DNA of 64,000 nt from contig JAITWK010000022.1 in the NCBI GenBank assembly GCA_031285295.1, positions 1-64,000 of the forward strand, given 5' to 3'. The notes beneath the pieces are model-generated. The model worked only from the letters and a program-made list of their open reading frames with translations, was not told the DNA's origin and searched no databases. The DNA comes from Deltaproteobacteria bacterium (GTDB taxonomy: Bacteria; Desulfobacterota; Desulfovibrionia; Desulfovibrionales; Desulfovibrionaceae). Below, piece after piece: positions 15,976 to 24,442 of this stretch (its first letter is position 1; the number at the start of each line of letters is the position of its first letter). A program made the position numbers and the translations under genes.

Positions 15976-18900
15976 ACGGACAGCGCATCGAAGCGCAAAA
16001 TTTTGTACTGATTCCCTGGCAGGAGGATTTTTTGCCCGCCCTGCTCCGTCTGGCCCTGCAAGACGGAGGCGCTAGTCTGCCCGAAGGCGTTAACTTGTCA
16101 GACGGAAGCGCTAAGTGGTCAGATAAAGATGACAATCTGCCTTGCGGAGGCGGCAACCTGGACGATGTGCTGTTCGTTTTTCCGCACGCCCGGCCAACGC
16201 GCTATCTGGAGCGGCTAATCCGCCTTACGCCAGCCATTGCCAAGCCTTGTCTGTTGCCGGAAATGCTGCCCGTCCACAGCCTGTTTGAAAAAATTCGGGC
16301 GGAAAAACTCAGTCCGGCTATCAGCATCGGCTTGCTGGATCAAGTTGGCCTGCTGCTGGAATGCGTACGCGCCGAACAAATGCCGCTCATGCCTTTTGGC
16401 GACGCAAAAGTGTTCTTCCCCTGGGGCATCCGGCTGGCCAATCTGTTTGAAGATTGCTTCATTCATGGAATACGGCCGGGCAATTTCCCTTATCTGGAAG
16501 GTGAACTGGCCGAATACGCCGTGGCCCTGCTGGAAAATCTGGGCAACCTGTATGACCGCTATGTAAACGCCCTTACGGAACGCAACCTGACCACCAGCGG
16601 CTTCACCGCCTTGCAGGCTACCGAAGCGTTCATGAAAAGTGATGGAAAAAGCCGCCTGACAGCCGGAAAACGGATTTATCTGGCCGGGTTCCACAGTCTG
16701 AACGGTTGCGAGAATAAAGTATTCCACAAACTCTGGAGCGCTGGCGCGCGTGTTGTGCTGCACGCTGATCCTGGCCTGGCGGGGCTACCCGCCGCTCTGG
16801 GCATGACGGGTTTGTCCGCTGCTCCGCAACTGCCGCGTTCAGCCGCGCACTGGAGTTGCGCCGAACTGGAAAAATGGCGTTCCCGCTGGAAGGCTCGCTG
16901 GCAAATTTATCCAGAAACCGGCCAGGCCGCCGCAAAACCGCGCATCACCTACTACAGCGGCTATGATTTGCATTCCCAGCTTGCCGCGCTGCAAACAATT
17001 GTGGAAGCCGAAAGCAAGGCACCTGCCTACAATGAGCACCGGACATACGCAGACGGAGCGCTGGCTGATCATCTGCATACAACGCCCGGCAGCGACTCGC
17101 TTGCTGATCATGAAAATATGGATGCCGCTTTCGGTAAATCCGGCGACTTGGCCATAATACTGCCGGAAGCGGATCTGCTGCCGCCAACGCTGCATCATTT
17201 GCGCGATCATGATCTGAACATATCTTTAGGGTATCCGCTGGATAAAGCCCCGCTCAGCCGCTTGCTGGAAAATTTGCTGGCCTTGCAGGAAAACCGCCGT
17301 CAGGGTGGCTATTACTGGAAGGATTTGCTCAGTCTGTTTCGCCACCCCTATGTTAAAATGCTGGCCAGCTATACAATTGGTGACACCGCTGCCGAAAAGC
17401 ACAGCGCCCTCTGGCGGGATTTTTTGCACCGCCTTGAAGGACGGCTGCGTCAGGGGCGGCGTTTTACGGATGCAAGCGCCCTGCTGCGTGAAACCGCCCT
17501 GAGTTTTGAAGCCAGAGATGAGCAGGAAGCGGTAACAGAACTGGCTGACAAGCTGCAAAAAGCCATGCTTGACGGCTGGAGTGGCTTTGCTCGCGGCAGC
17601 AAAAACAATAAAAGCAGTCTTGATAATCAAGACGATACCAGCCGTCGGCTCAGTTTTGACGGCTGGAGTGGCTTTGCTCGCGGCAGCAAAAACGATAGCG
17701 GTAAAGACGGCTTGGACGGTAAAGATGGCAAAGGCAGCCGGAGCAGCCTGAACGGACTGGCCGCCGCGCTTGACGGGCTTTGCGCCTTGTTGCTGGAAAA
17801 AGGCGAAGCGCTCTGGCCGCGCTTTCCCATTGATGCGGAATGTCTGTACCGGCTTATGCGGAACGTGCTGCCGCAACTGCGCCTGAGTGCCATGAGCCGG
17901 GAAGAATTGCCCCAGGAAACGCTTTTTGCCATCCTGCGCCAATTAATCGCGCAGGAGCGCGTTCCCTTTGATGCTTACCCGCTTACCGCCATGCAGGTGC
18001 TGGGTCTGCTGGAATCCCGCCTGCTGCATTTTCGCAAGGTCTGCATTCTGGAAGCCACCGACAATGCCTTGCCGGGCGGCGCGTCAAGCGATCCGCTGCT
18101 GCCGGACAGCCTGCGCCTGGAGCTTGGCCTGCCGGATAGCTTCCGCAAGCAGCAGATGACAGCTTATTATTTTTTCCGTCTGCTGCACGGTGCGGAAGAA
18201 GTGCATCTGTTCTGGCAGGAAAGCACCGAGCCACAAGGCCTGCAAGACGCCAAAAAATCGCGCAGCCGCTTTGTTGAGGAACTGATCTGGCAGGAAGAAC
18301 AAACACTGGGCCGCCGCCTGAAACCAGAACGGCCGCAGGCCAAACAGACAACAGCGCAACCCGGCGTTTTGTCCGATGATATTTTTCCCGATGACGTTTT
18401 ATCTGACGGCCCCTTACGCCAGCTGGCTTGCGCTCCTGGTGCTGTCAGACAGGCGGACCGTGAAATTAAAACCGATAGCGGCCTGGCTGAACTTTTGGAA
18501 AAACGCCTGCAAAACCGTGAAAAACCGGTTTCAGCCAGCCTGTTGAATACATTTATCACCTGCCCGCAAGCCTTTTACTTTGGCGATTTGGTCGGGTTGC
18601 GTCCGCTGGGCGAAGTTGCCGAAGATGAAGACCCCGGCGAAACCGGCCAATTACTGCATCAGGTTTTTGCCGATCACTATTCCGATAAACTGGATCGTGA
18701 ACTGCGGCAGGAAGCACAAAGCCGTACCGAGCTGATCAACACCTTCCGCCGCAATCTGGAACATAGCGAAATACCAGCCGCCTTTCCGCAGGATGCCCTG
18801 GCCGGACTACGCGCAATCACTCCTTTGCGGCTGGATGATTATTTGCGCAACCAACCTGCCAGCACCAAAATACTGGCTCTGGAAGTTAGCGCCGAGGGTG

Positions 18901-19541
18901 TGCTGGATACGCCGCTTGGCCGTTTTTTCCTGGCCGGACGCATTGATCGCCTTGATGAAAGGGTCGAAAGAGGCGAAAGGGATGAAGAAGACGGAATAGA
19001 TGAAATTGCCGAGATAGATGAAACACCAGAAAAACACACCTTGATTCTGCTGGATTACAAAACCGGCAAAACCACGCCGCCGGTTCAGGGTTTCTGGTCG
19101 GACGCCGCTTTGTGGGCGGATCTTGAACGCGCAGTGCAAATACCGGAAGCGCTTTCGGAAACGGAAAAAGAGGCTTTGCTCAGCAAACTGGCCGATGGGC
19201 TCAATAACAATATTCAACTGCCATTTTACCTGTATTTGCTGCATTTCGGCAGACTGCACGGTGAAACAAGCGGGCAACTCGCGGCAAACCCCGGTGAGTT
19301 GGAAAAATATACCGGCGGGCTGAACGCGGCCTGGATTGATTTGGGCTTTCAGGGCAAGGAACAGCCGCTCTTTTCCGATGAATATTCCGCAACGGAGCGG
19401 ACGGAAATTATCGAGCGCAAAATTCCTCTCCTGCTTGGCTTCATCCTTACCCGGCTGCTGAAAAGCGCTGATTTCAAAGCACGGCGAGGCAGCCATTGCA
19501 AATACTGCGCTTACGCCGGACTTTGCACGGTGCATCTTTAA
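15972..19541 (+). CDS. addB: AddB-like PD-(D/E)XK nuclease subunit with Fe-S cysteines
   Basis: The 1189-aa partner of the AddA-like protein overlaps it by 4 bases. No Walker A motif is seen near the N-terminus (FVFPHARPTRYLERLIRL), so the helicase-like part is probably structural. The C-terminal nuclease domain has FITCPQAFYFGDLVGL, ETGQLLHQVFADHY, LAGRIDRLDE and LILLDYKTGKT. The first cysteine (ITCPQ) with the final CKYCAYAGLC fits the four-cysteine 4Fe-4S site of AddB-type nucleases. Inserts rich in G, S, D and K occur near residues 30-55 and 530-595; the latter carries a perfect 36-base direct repeat. The gene ends 28 bases before a strong terminator. Confidence 0.9.
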   Translation: MNGQRIEAQNFVLIPWQEDFLPALLRLALQDGGASLPEGVNLSDGSAKWSDKDDNLPCGGGNLDDVLFVFPHARPTRYLERLIRLTPAIAKPCLLPEMLPVHSLFEKIRAEKLSPAISIGLLDQVGLLLECVRAEQMPLMPFGDAKVFFPWGIRLANLFEDCFIHGIRPGNFPYLEGELAEYAVALLENLGNLYDRYVNALTERNLTTSGFTALQATEAFMKSDGKSRLTAGKRIYLAGFHSLNGCENKVFHKLWSAGARVVLHADPGLAGLPAALGMTGLSAAPQLPRSAAHWSCAELEKWRSRWKARWQIYPETGQAAAKPRITYYSGYDLHSQLAALQTIVEAESKAPAYNEHRTYADGALADHLHTTPGSDSLADHENMDAAFGKSGDLAIILPEADLLPPTLHHLRDHDLNISLGYPLDKAPLSRLLENLLALQENRRQGGYYWKDLLSLFRHPYVKMLASYTIGDTAAEKHSALWRDFLHRLEGRLRQGRRFTDASALLRETALSFEARDEQEAVTELADKLQKAMLDGWSGFARGSKNNKSSLDNQDDTSRRLSFDGWSGFARGSKNDSGKDGLDGKDGKGSRSSLNGLAAALDGLCALLLEKGEALWPRFPIDAECLYRLMRNVLPQLRLSAMSREELPQETLFAILRQLIAQERVPFDAYPLTAMQVLGLLESRLLHFRKVCILEATDNALPGGASSDPLLPDSLRLELGLPDSFRKQQMTAYYFFRLLHGAEEVHLFWQESTEPQGLQDAKKSRSRFVEELIWQEEQTLGRRLKPERPQAKQTTAQPGVLSDDIFPDDVLSDGPLRQLACAPGAVRQADREIKTDSGLAELLEKRLQNREKPVSASLLNTFITCPQAFYFGDLVGLRPLGEVAEDEDPGETGQLLHQVFADHYSDKLDRELRQEAQSRTELINTFRRNLEHSEIPAAFPQDALAGLRAITPLRLDDYLRNQPASTKILALEVSAEGVLDTPLGRFFLAGRIDRLDERVERGERDEEDGIDEIAEIDETPEKHTLILLDYKTGKTTPPVQGFWSDAALWADLERAVQIPEALSETEKEALLSKLADGLNNNIQLPFYLYLLHFGRLHGETSGQLAANPGELEKYTGGLNAAWIDLGFQGKEQPLFSDEYSATERTEIIERKIPLLLGFILTRLLKSADFKARRGSHCKYCAYAGLCTVHL
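17571..17693 (+). repeat. 36-base perfect direct repeat inside addB
   Basis: Identical 36-base segments at 17571-17606 and 17658-17693 encode the same DGWSGFARGSKN peptide, 29 codons apart. The region between and after is rich in S, N, D, K and G. Perfect DNA identity points to a recent duplication. Confidence 0.9.
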
Positions 19542-19568
19542 ACTTGAATATCCAAATGGGTATTATGC

Positions 19569-19603
19569 AAAAGCGCCGCCCTTCATGCTAAGGCGGCGCT
19601 TTT
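19569..19603. terminator. bidirectional rho-independent terminator
   Basis: AAAAGCGCCGCC (19569-19580) pairs perfectly with GGCGGCGCTTTT (19592-19603). A-runs and T-runs on both sides let it serve the converging addB (plus) and AGCS symporter (minus) genes. Confidence 0.9.
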
Positions 19604-19657
19604 GTTACTGTGTGGCCTCAACAGGCCGTATCCAACTCTATTGCAGGAGAGAGGAAT

Positions 19658-21088
19658 TTATTTCAGGTAGTTCTTTACGTCGTAAGGAATACCCTTGTTG
19701 TATTCATCCAGAACCTGAATGACTTTCTTGCTGAGGAAGAGCAAGGCTATCAGGTTGGGCAGAACCATAATGCCGTTGAACATATCCGCCATTTCCCAGA
19801 CCAGATCAATTTTCAGCACGCTGCCGAGGAAGATGAAGAACATGACTACAAACTGGAAGGGGCGCAGCATTTTTGTGCCAAAAAGGTAACGAACGTTGGT
19901 TTCAGCAAAGTAGTACCAGCCGATAATGGTGGAGAAGGCGAAAAACAGCAGGCAGATAGCGATAAAGGTATGCCCGAAGCTGCCCAGAAGGGCGCTGGAG
20001 AAGGCGGCCTGCACCAGGGAAATGCCTTTAAGGGTAACTTCGCCATCCACAAAGGCGACAACATTGGCAGACAGCACCGTGAACACGGTGATGTTCAGGA
20101 TAATGAAGGTATCGATGAAAACGGAGACAATGGCGACCATACCCTGCTCAACCGGGTGCTTGACCTTGGCGACCGCGTGGGCGTGCGGGGTGGAGCCCAT
20201 ACCGGCTTCGTTGGAGAACAGGCCGCGTGCGATGCCGTAACGGGCCGCCTTGGCAATGGAAATGCCGAGCACGCCGCCCCAGGCTGCATCCGGGTTGAAA
20301 GCGCATTCTATAATCATGCCGAACACAGCGGGAACGTTACCAATGTTCATCAGGATAACCGTAACGCCTACCGCAATGTAAAGGATGGCCATTACCGGAA
20401 CGACTTTTTCAGTCACAGAAGCAATGCGCTTGATACCGCCCATGAAAATCAGGCCAGCCAGCAGAGCCAGCGCAATGCCCACCGCAACCGGCGGCACGCC
20501 GAACGCGCCGGAAAAAGCGTCGCTGATGGAGTTGGCCTGCACCATGTTGCCCATGAAGCCAAGGGCCAGAATAATAGCCACCGAAAAGAAGGCCGCCAGG
20601 GCTCTGGCAAACCAGGTGTTACCAAGGCCGCGGGAAATATAATAGGCCGGTCCGCCCACCACCTGACCTTTGTCGTCAGTAGTTTTGTAAATCTGGGCCA
20701 GACAGGCTTCCGCAAAAATGGTGGCCATGCCGAAGAAGGCCGCCATCCACATCCAGAAAATAGCGCCGGGGCCGCCAGCGATCAGGGCGGTCATAGCCCC
20801 TACCAGGTTGCCGGTGCCCACCTGGGCGGCAATGGCGGTAGCCACGGCCTGAAATGAACTCATGCCGCCTTTGTCAGCCGCCTTGCCGAACAGGGAAAAT
20901 CCGCCGAACAGACGCTTGAAGCCAGCGCCAAACTTGGCAATCTGCACGCCTTTAAGAATGCAGGTAAACCAGAGGCCGGTTAGGCAAAGCAGGGAAATCA
21001 GGCAGGCAGGCCCCCAAAGAAACCCGTTGATTGCCACAACCAGACTGTAAAGCTGTTCAAAGAAAGGTGAATTCATCAATGTATCCAT
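19658..21088 (-). CDS. AGCS-family sodium:alanine/glycine symporter
   Basis: Inner-membrane amino-acid carrier that uses a sodium gradient. The 476-aa protein has about ten membrane segments and family motifs such as TAIAAQVGTGNLVGAMTALI, GGPGAIFWMW, FGMATIFAEACLAQ, GGPAYYISRGLG, LFSNEAGMGSTPHAHAVA and FFAFSTIIGWYYFAETN. The ATG at 21088 is chosen because AAGGAG lies ten bases upstream; an earlier in-frame start lacks a ribosome site. A 290-base AT-rich upstream region holds several TGTGA-type motifs. Confidence 0.93.
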   Translation of the reverse strand: MDTLMNSPFFEQLYSLVVAINGFLWGPACLISLLCLTGLWFTCILKGVQIAKFGAGFKRLFGGFSLFGKAADKGGMSSFQAVATAIAAQVGTGNLVGAMTALIAGGPGAIFWMWMAAFFGMATIFAEACLAQIYKTTDDKGQVVGGPAYYISRGLGNTWFARALAAFFSVAIILALGFMGNMVQANSISDAFSGAFGVPPVAVGIALALLAGLIFMGGIKRIASVTEKVVPVMAILYIAVGVTVILMNIGNVPAVFGMIIECAFNPDAAWGGVLGISIAKAARYGIARGLFSNEAGMGSTPHAHAVAKVKHPVEQGMVAIVSVFIDTFIILNITVFTVLSANVVAFVDGEVTLKGISLVQAAFSSALLGSFGHTFIAICLLFFAFSTIIGWYYFAETNVRYLFGTKMLRPFQFVVMFFIFLGSVLKIDLVWEMADMFNGIMVLPNLIALLFLSKKVIQVLDEYNKGIPYDVKNYLK

Positions 21089-21141
21089 GATCGCAATACT
21101 CCTTTTTTGGCCGCGAAACAGGATGAGTAAAAGAGAATGAG

Positions 21142-21207
21142 TGTGAGATTTGCACAACCTTTGACAAAAAAATAAATAGAAAAACCAAATGTGAAATTTT
21201 GCACAAT
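21142..21207. promoter_or_regulatory. paired TGTGA-N-ATTTTGCACAA motifs upstream of the symporter
   Basis: Two similar 17-base sequences, beginning TGTGA at 21142 and 21190 and ending GCACAA, lie exactly 48 bases apart in direct orientation. They resemble half-symmetric CRP/FNR-family operators. Repetition at a fixed helical spacing (close to 4.5 turns) suggests regulator binding. Not tested. Confidence 0.4.
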
Positions 21208-21218
21208 CTACCGAGTAA

Positions 21219-21243
21219 AAAAATGGTGCCGAACACCATTTTT
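21219..21243 (-). terminator. hairpin terminator or attenuator
   Basis: AAAAATGGTG (21219-21228) and CACCATTTTT (21234-21243) form a perfect 10-base stem with a 5-base loop. On the minus strand the T-run fits a terminator about 135 bases past manC, or an attenuator ahead of the symporter gene. Confidence 0.6.
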
Positions 21244-21338
21244 AGGCTATCCACTAACTATGCGTAGCCTTTACAGAAATTCTGGATGCACTTCTACCTA
21301 AAACAGCAAAAACTGTCAATATCACATTTGAATCTTTA

Positions 21339-21356
21339 TTGTGATATTTTTCACAG
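21339..21356. promoter_or_regulatory. CRP/HcpR-like palindromic operator
   Basis: TTGTGATATTTTTCACAG contains a perfect TGTGA-N6-TCACA palindrome. In Desulfovibrio, CRP/FNR-family regulators such as HcpR recognise TTGTGA-N6-TCACAA-like sites. It lies 20 bases past the manC stop and about 250 bases before the symporter start. Confidence 0.45.
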
Positions 21357-21376
21357 AAGAAAAAATATTATCCAGG

Positions 21377-22891
21377 TTACCCGCGCCCGTAATTATCCTC
21401 AAAGCGTACAATATCATCTTCGCCCAAATAGGATCCGCTCTGAATTTCAATCATTTCCAGCTCGATACGTCCCGGGTTTTCCAGACGGTGCCTGGTGCCA
21501 AGCGGGACGAAAATAGAGGTGTTTTCGGTGATCATCTCTTCACGATCATCAAGCTGCACTTTGGCCGTGCCGCGCACCACCACCCAATGCTCGGCCCGGT
21601 GATGATGCATTTGCAGCGAAAGCGCCGCCTTGGGCTTTACAATAATACGCTTGACCTGAAAACGCGGCCCCAGCGCCAGAGTTTCGTATGAACCCCAGGG
21701 GCGGTGTACCTTCAGATGCGTACTGGCCTCGGAGCGGTCATTTTTTTTCAGTTCCTCCAGCAGCAGTTTTACATCCTGACCGCGTCCCTTGGGCATCAGC
21801 AACACAGCATCCGGTGTTTCCACAGCCACCAGGCCATGCAAGCCGATACCGGCCAGAAGCCGCGAAGTGGAATGCATATAGCAATCGCTGCTTTCCAGCA
21901 AAAGCACATCGCCAACCCGGCTGTTTCCATCCGCGTCGTGCGCACAGAGCGAGTCAAAAGCTTCCCAGGAACCTAGATCCTGCCAGTCCGCCGCCAGCGG
22001 AACCACACAGGCTTCGGTGGTGCGCTCCATTACCGCGTAATCAAGGGAGATGGCGGGACTGCTCAAAAAAGCAGCCTCATCCGGACGGATGAAATCCAAA
22101 TCCGCACGGCTGTTCTGCCAGGCGGCCTGAGCAGCCGCGTAAATTTCCGGCGCGAATTTTTGCAGTTCAGCCAAAATAACCGAAGCGCGAAACATGAACA
22201 TGCCGCTGTTCCAAAGGCAATTGCCGTGTTGCAGCAATGCTTGCGCCTGCTCCAAAGCGGGTTTTTCCACAAAGCGTTCAATGGAGCTTAGGCCCGGCAA
22301 AATTTCCCGGCCCTGAATAATATAGCCGTAACCGGTTTCCGGCTTGTCAGGCCGCACGCCAAAAGTGACCAACAATCCGCTTTCAGCCGCTTTGGCCGCC
22401 TGCTCGACTGCCTTGGCAAACTCCGCCTGCGGGTTGATTCGATGATCAGATGGCAGTACCAGCAGAAGCGGATCAAAGTTTGAAGATTTTTCCTGACCGG
22501 ATCCAGGTGTTTGAGCTACATGCGGCTGCATGACGCCAAGCACTTGAGCGGCAAAAGCGGCCAATGCCACAGCCGGGGCGGTATTGCGCCCGGCTGGCTC
22601 CAGAATTATTCCGGCCCGTCCGCTTTGTACGGCCTTGTCCGGCGCATCACCCAACAGGCCAAATTGCTGCAAAATACCGGCAGCCAGAAAACGATGCTCC
22701 TGATTGCAGATAACCAGAGGGGGCAAACAGCGCGGCAAATCCAGCACCCGGCGCACGGTATCGGCAAACAGGGTGCTGCCGTCAAATTCCATAAACTGCT
22801 TGGGATAAAGCCCGCGCGAAAGGGGCCAAAGCCGGGTACCGCTGCCGCCGCTCAAAATGACCGGACAAATATCCAAAGAATATTCAGGCAT
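21377..22891 (-). CDS. manC: mannose-1-phosphate guanylyltransferase/mannose-6-phosphate isomerase
   Basis: Bifunctional ManC/AlgA-type enzyme (504 aa) making GDP-mannose. The N-terminal nucleotidyltransferase shows PVILSGGSGTRLWPLSR with YPKQF, VLPSDHRI and FVEKP. The C-terminal type II cupin isomerase domain shows HRPWGSYETLALG, KPKAALSLQMHHHRAEHWVV and PLGTRHRLENPG. Its ATG follows the manB stop directly, and GGAG within the manB end serves as ribosome site. Likely feeds surface polysaccharide or glycan synthesis. Confidence 0.95.
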   Translation of the reverse strand: MPEYSLDICPVILSGGSGTRLWPLSRGLYPKQFMEFDGSTLFADTVRRVLDLPRCLPPLVICNQEHRFLAAGILQQFGLLGDAPDKAVQSGRAGIILEPAGRNTAPAVALAAFAAQVLGVMQPHVAQTPGSGQEKSSNFDPLLLVLPSDHRINPQAEFAKAVEQAAKAAESGLLVTFGVRPDKPETGYGYIIQGREILPGLSSIERFVEKPALEQAQALLQHGNCLWNSGMFMFRASVILAELQKFAPEIYAAAQAAWQNSRADLDFIRPDEAAFLSSPAISLDYAVMERTTEACVVPLAADWQDLGSWEAFDSLCAHDADGNSRVGDVLLLESSDCYMHSTSRLLAGIGLHGLVAVETPDAVLLMPKGRGQDVKLLLEELKKNDRSEASTHLKVHRPWGSYETLALGPRFQVKRIIVKPKAALSLQMHHHRAEHWVVVRGTAKVQLDDREEMITENTSIFVPLGTRHRLENPGRIELEMIEIQSGSYLGEDDIVRFEDNYGRG

Positions 22892-24406
22892 CTAGTTCGC
22901 TCCGCATTCAGTTTTGAGTACTTCCGATATGTTCGCTGTCCTGTCCTGCATCAATCCGGTATCGCCTCTTGATTCTACGTTCAGGCGCAAAAGAGGTTCG
23001 GTGTTTGAAGAGCGTAAATTGAAACGCCAGTTTCCGCAATCGGCGGAAAGGCCGTCCATGTGGTCAATAGTCTTGATTTCTGCGGCAAAACGCTCCTGAA
23101 TCATACGTACGGCGGCAGGGGCATCCGCCACCCGGAAGTTGATTTCACCGCTGCACGGAAAAGCCTTAATGCTTTCCGCCACCAGTTCGGCCAGCGTCTT
23201 GCCGCTGTCGGCCAGAATATTTAAAAGCAGAATCCAGGGCAACATGCCGCTGTCGCAAAAATAAAAATCGCGGAAATAATGATGGGCGCTCATTTCGCCG
23301 CCATACACCGCGTTTTCGCGCCGCATGCTTTCCTTCATGAAGGCGTGTCCGGTCTTGCTCATAACCGGACGCCCCCCGGCCCGGCGCACCCGCTCCACAG
23401 TATTCCAGTACAGACGGGTATCGTGCAGCACCGCCCCGCCGGGGTGCTCCCGCAGCGCGTATTCTGCCAGCAGGCCAATCAGATAGTAGCTTTCGACAAA
23501 AACGCCCTGCCCGTCATAAAAGAAACAGCGGTCAAAATCGCCGTCCCAGGCCAGGCCAAGATCCGCCCCGCTCTCCAGCACCGCCCGCGCCGTATCGGCC
23601 CGGCGCTCCGGCAGCAGCGGATTGGGCACACCGTTGGGAAAGCTGCCGTCAGGCTCGTCATGCAGCCAAAGGCATTCTGCGGCCAGATGCGGCGCTATTT
23701 CGCGCAAAACATAGGAGGCGCAACCGTTTCCGGGGTTCATTACCAGTTTGAGCTTGCTTTTGCGGGCTTTGGCGCTTAAACGGGCCAGCAGAAAGGATAC
23801 ATATTCGGCGCGGCTGGCCGCGAAACCTTCTTTTGAAGAGGCGGTAAAAAGCGAAGCAGTTGAAGGAGTTGGAGGCGTCGAAGCCGTTGAAGAGGCCGCA
23901 ATAACCGGGACTGCCGGAGTAAAATTCTGTAGCAGAATGCGATCGCGCAGGGCAAACAGCCCGGAATCGCCGCTAATCGGCACGGCCCCGGCCCGCACCA
24001 GCTTAATGCCGTTATACTCCGCCGGATTGTGGCTGGCCGTAAGCATAATGCCCAAATCGAAGCCATGGCGCCCGGTTGCGAAATAAATTTCCTCTGTGCC
24101 GCAAACGCCGATATCCACTACCTCAATCCCGGCTTCCGCAAGGCTGCGGCTGATCGCCCGGCCCAATTCCAGGCCGGAGGGGCGCACATCGCGTCCGATT
24201 ACCGCTCTGAATTTTTTCGGAACAGAAGCGGAGGCACAGGCAGATGTGGAGTCAGGAATGGACGCCGAAACGCAAGCCGAGGCGGGAGCAAACTCCGCCG
24301 CCAAAGCCCGTCCCAAATCGCGACAGAGTTCGGCATCAAGTTCATCCGGAACCCGACCGCGAATATCGTAAGCCTTGAAACTTGATTTGACGCCTGCGCT
24401 ATTCAT
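22892..24406 (-). CDS. manB: phosphomannomutase/phosphoglucomutase
   Basis: Interconverts mannose 6-phosphate and mannose 1-phosphate (AlgC/ManB type), upstream of ManC in the same path. The 504-aa protein shows FKAYDIRGRVPDEL, the active serine in MLTASHNPAEYNG, the metal loop WDGDFDRCFFYD, the sugar loop GGEMSAHHYF and the phosphate loop RSSNTEPLLRLN. It is longer than usual (about 460 aa) because of two A/S/T/P-rich inserts near residues 42-65 and 168-195. It starts 36 bases after lon on the same strand. Confidence 0.94.
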   Translation of the reverse strand: MNSAGVKSSFKAYDIRGRVPDELDAELCRDLGRALAAEFAPASACVSASIPDSTSACASASVPKKFRAVIGRDVRPSGLELGRAISRSLAEAGIEVVDIGVCGTEEIYFATGRHGFDLGIMLTASHNPAEYNGIKLVRAGAVPISGDSGLFALRDRILLQNFTPAVPVIAASSTASTPPTPSTASLFTASSKEGFAASRAEYVSFLLARLSAKARKSKLKLVMNPGNGCASYVLREIAPHLAAECLWLHDEPDGSFPNGVPNPLLPERRADTARAVLESGADLGLAWDGDFDRCFFYDGQGVFVESYYLIGLLAEYALREHPGGAVLHDTRLYWNTVERVRRAGGRPVMSKTGHAFMKESMRRENAVYGGEMSAHHYFRDFYFCDSGMLPWILLLNILADSGKTLAELVAESIKAFPCSGEINFRVADAPAAVRMIQERFAAEIKTIDHMDGLSADCGNWRFNLRSSNTEPLLRLNVESRGDTGLMQDRTANISEVLKTECGAN

Positions 24407-24442
24407 CTTTTCCCACTTCCGGTAGCGTCTGTTTTTATTCTT

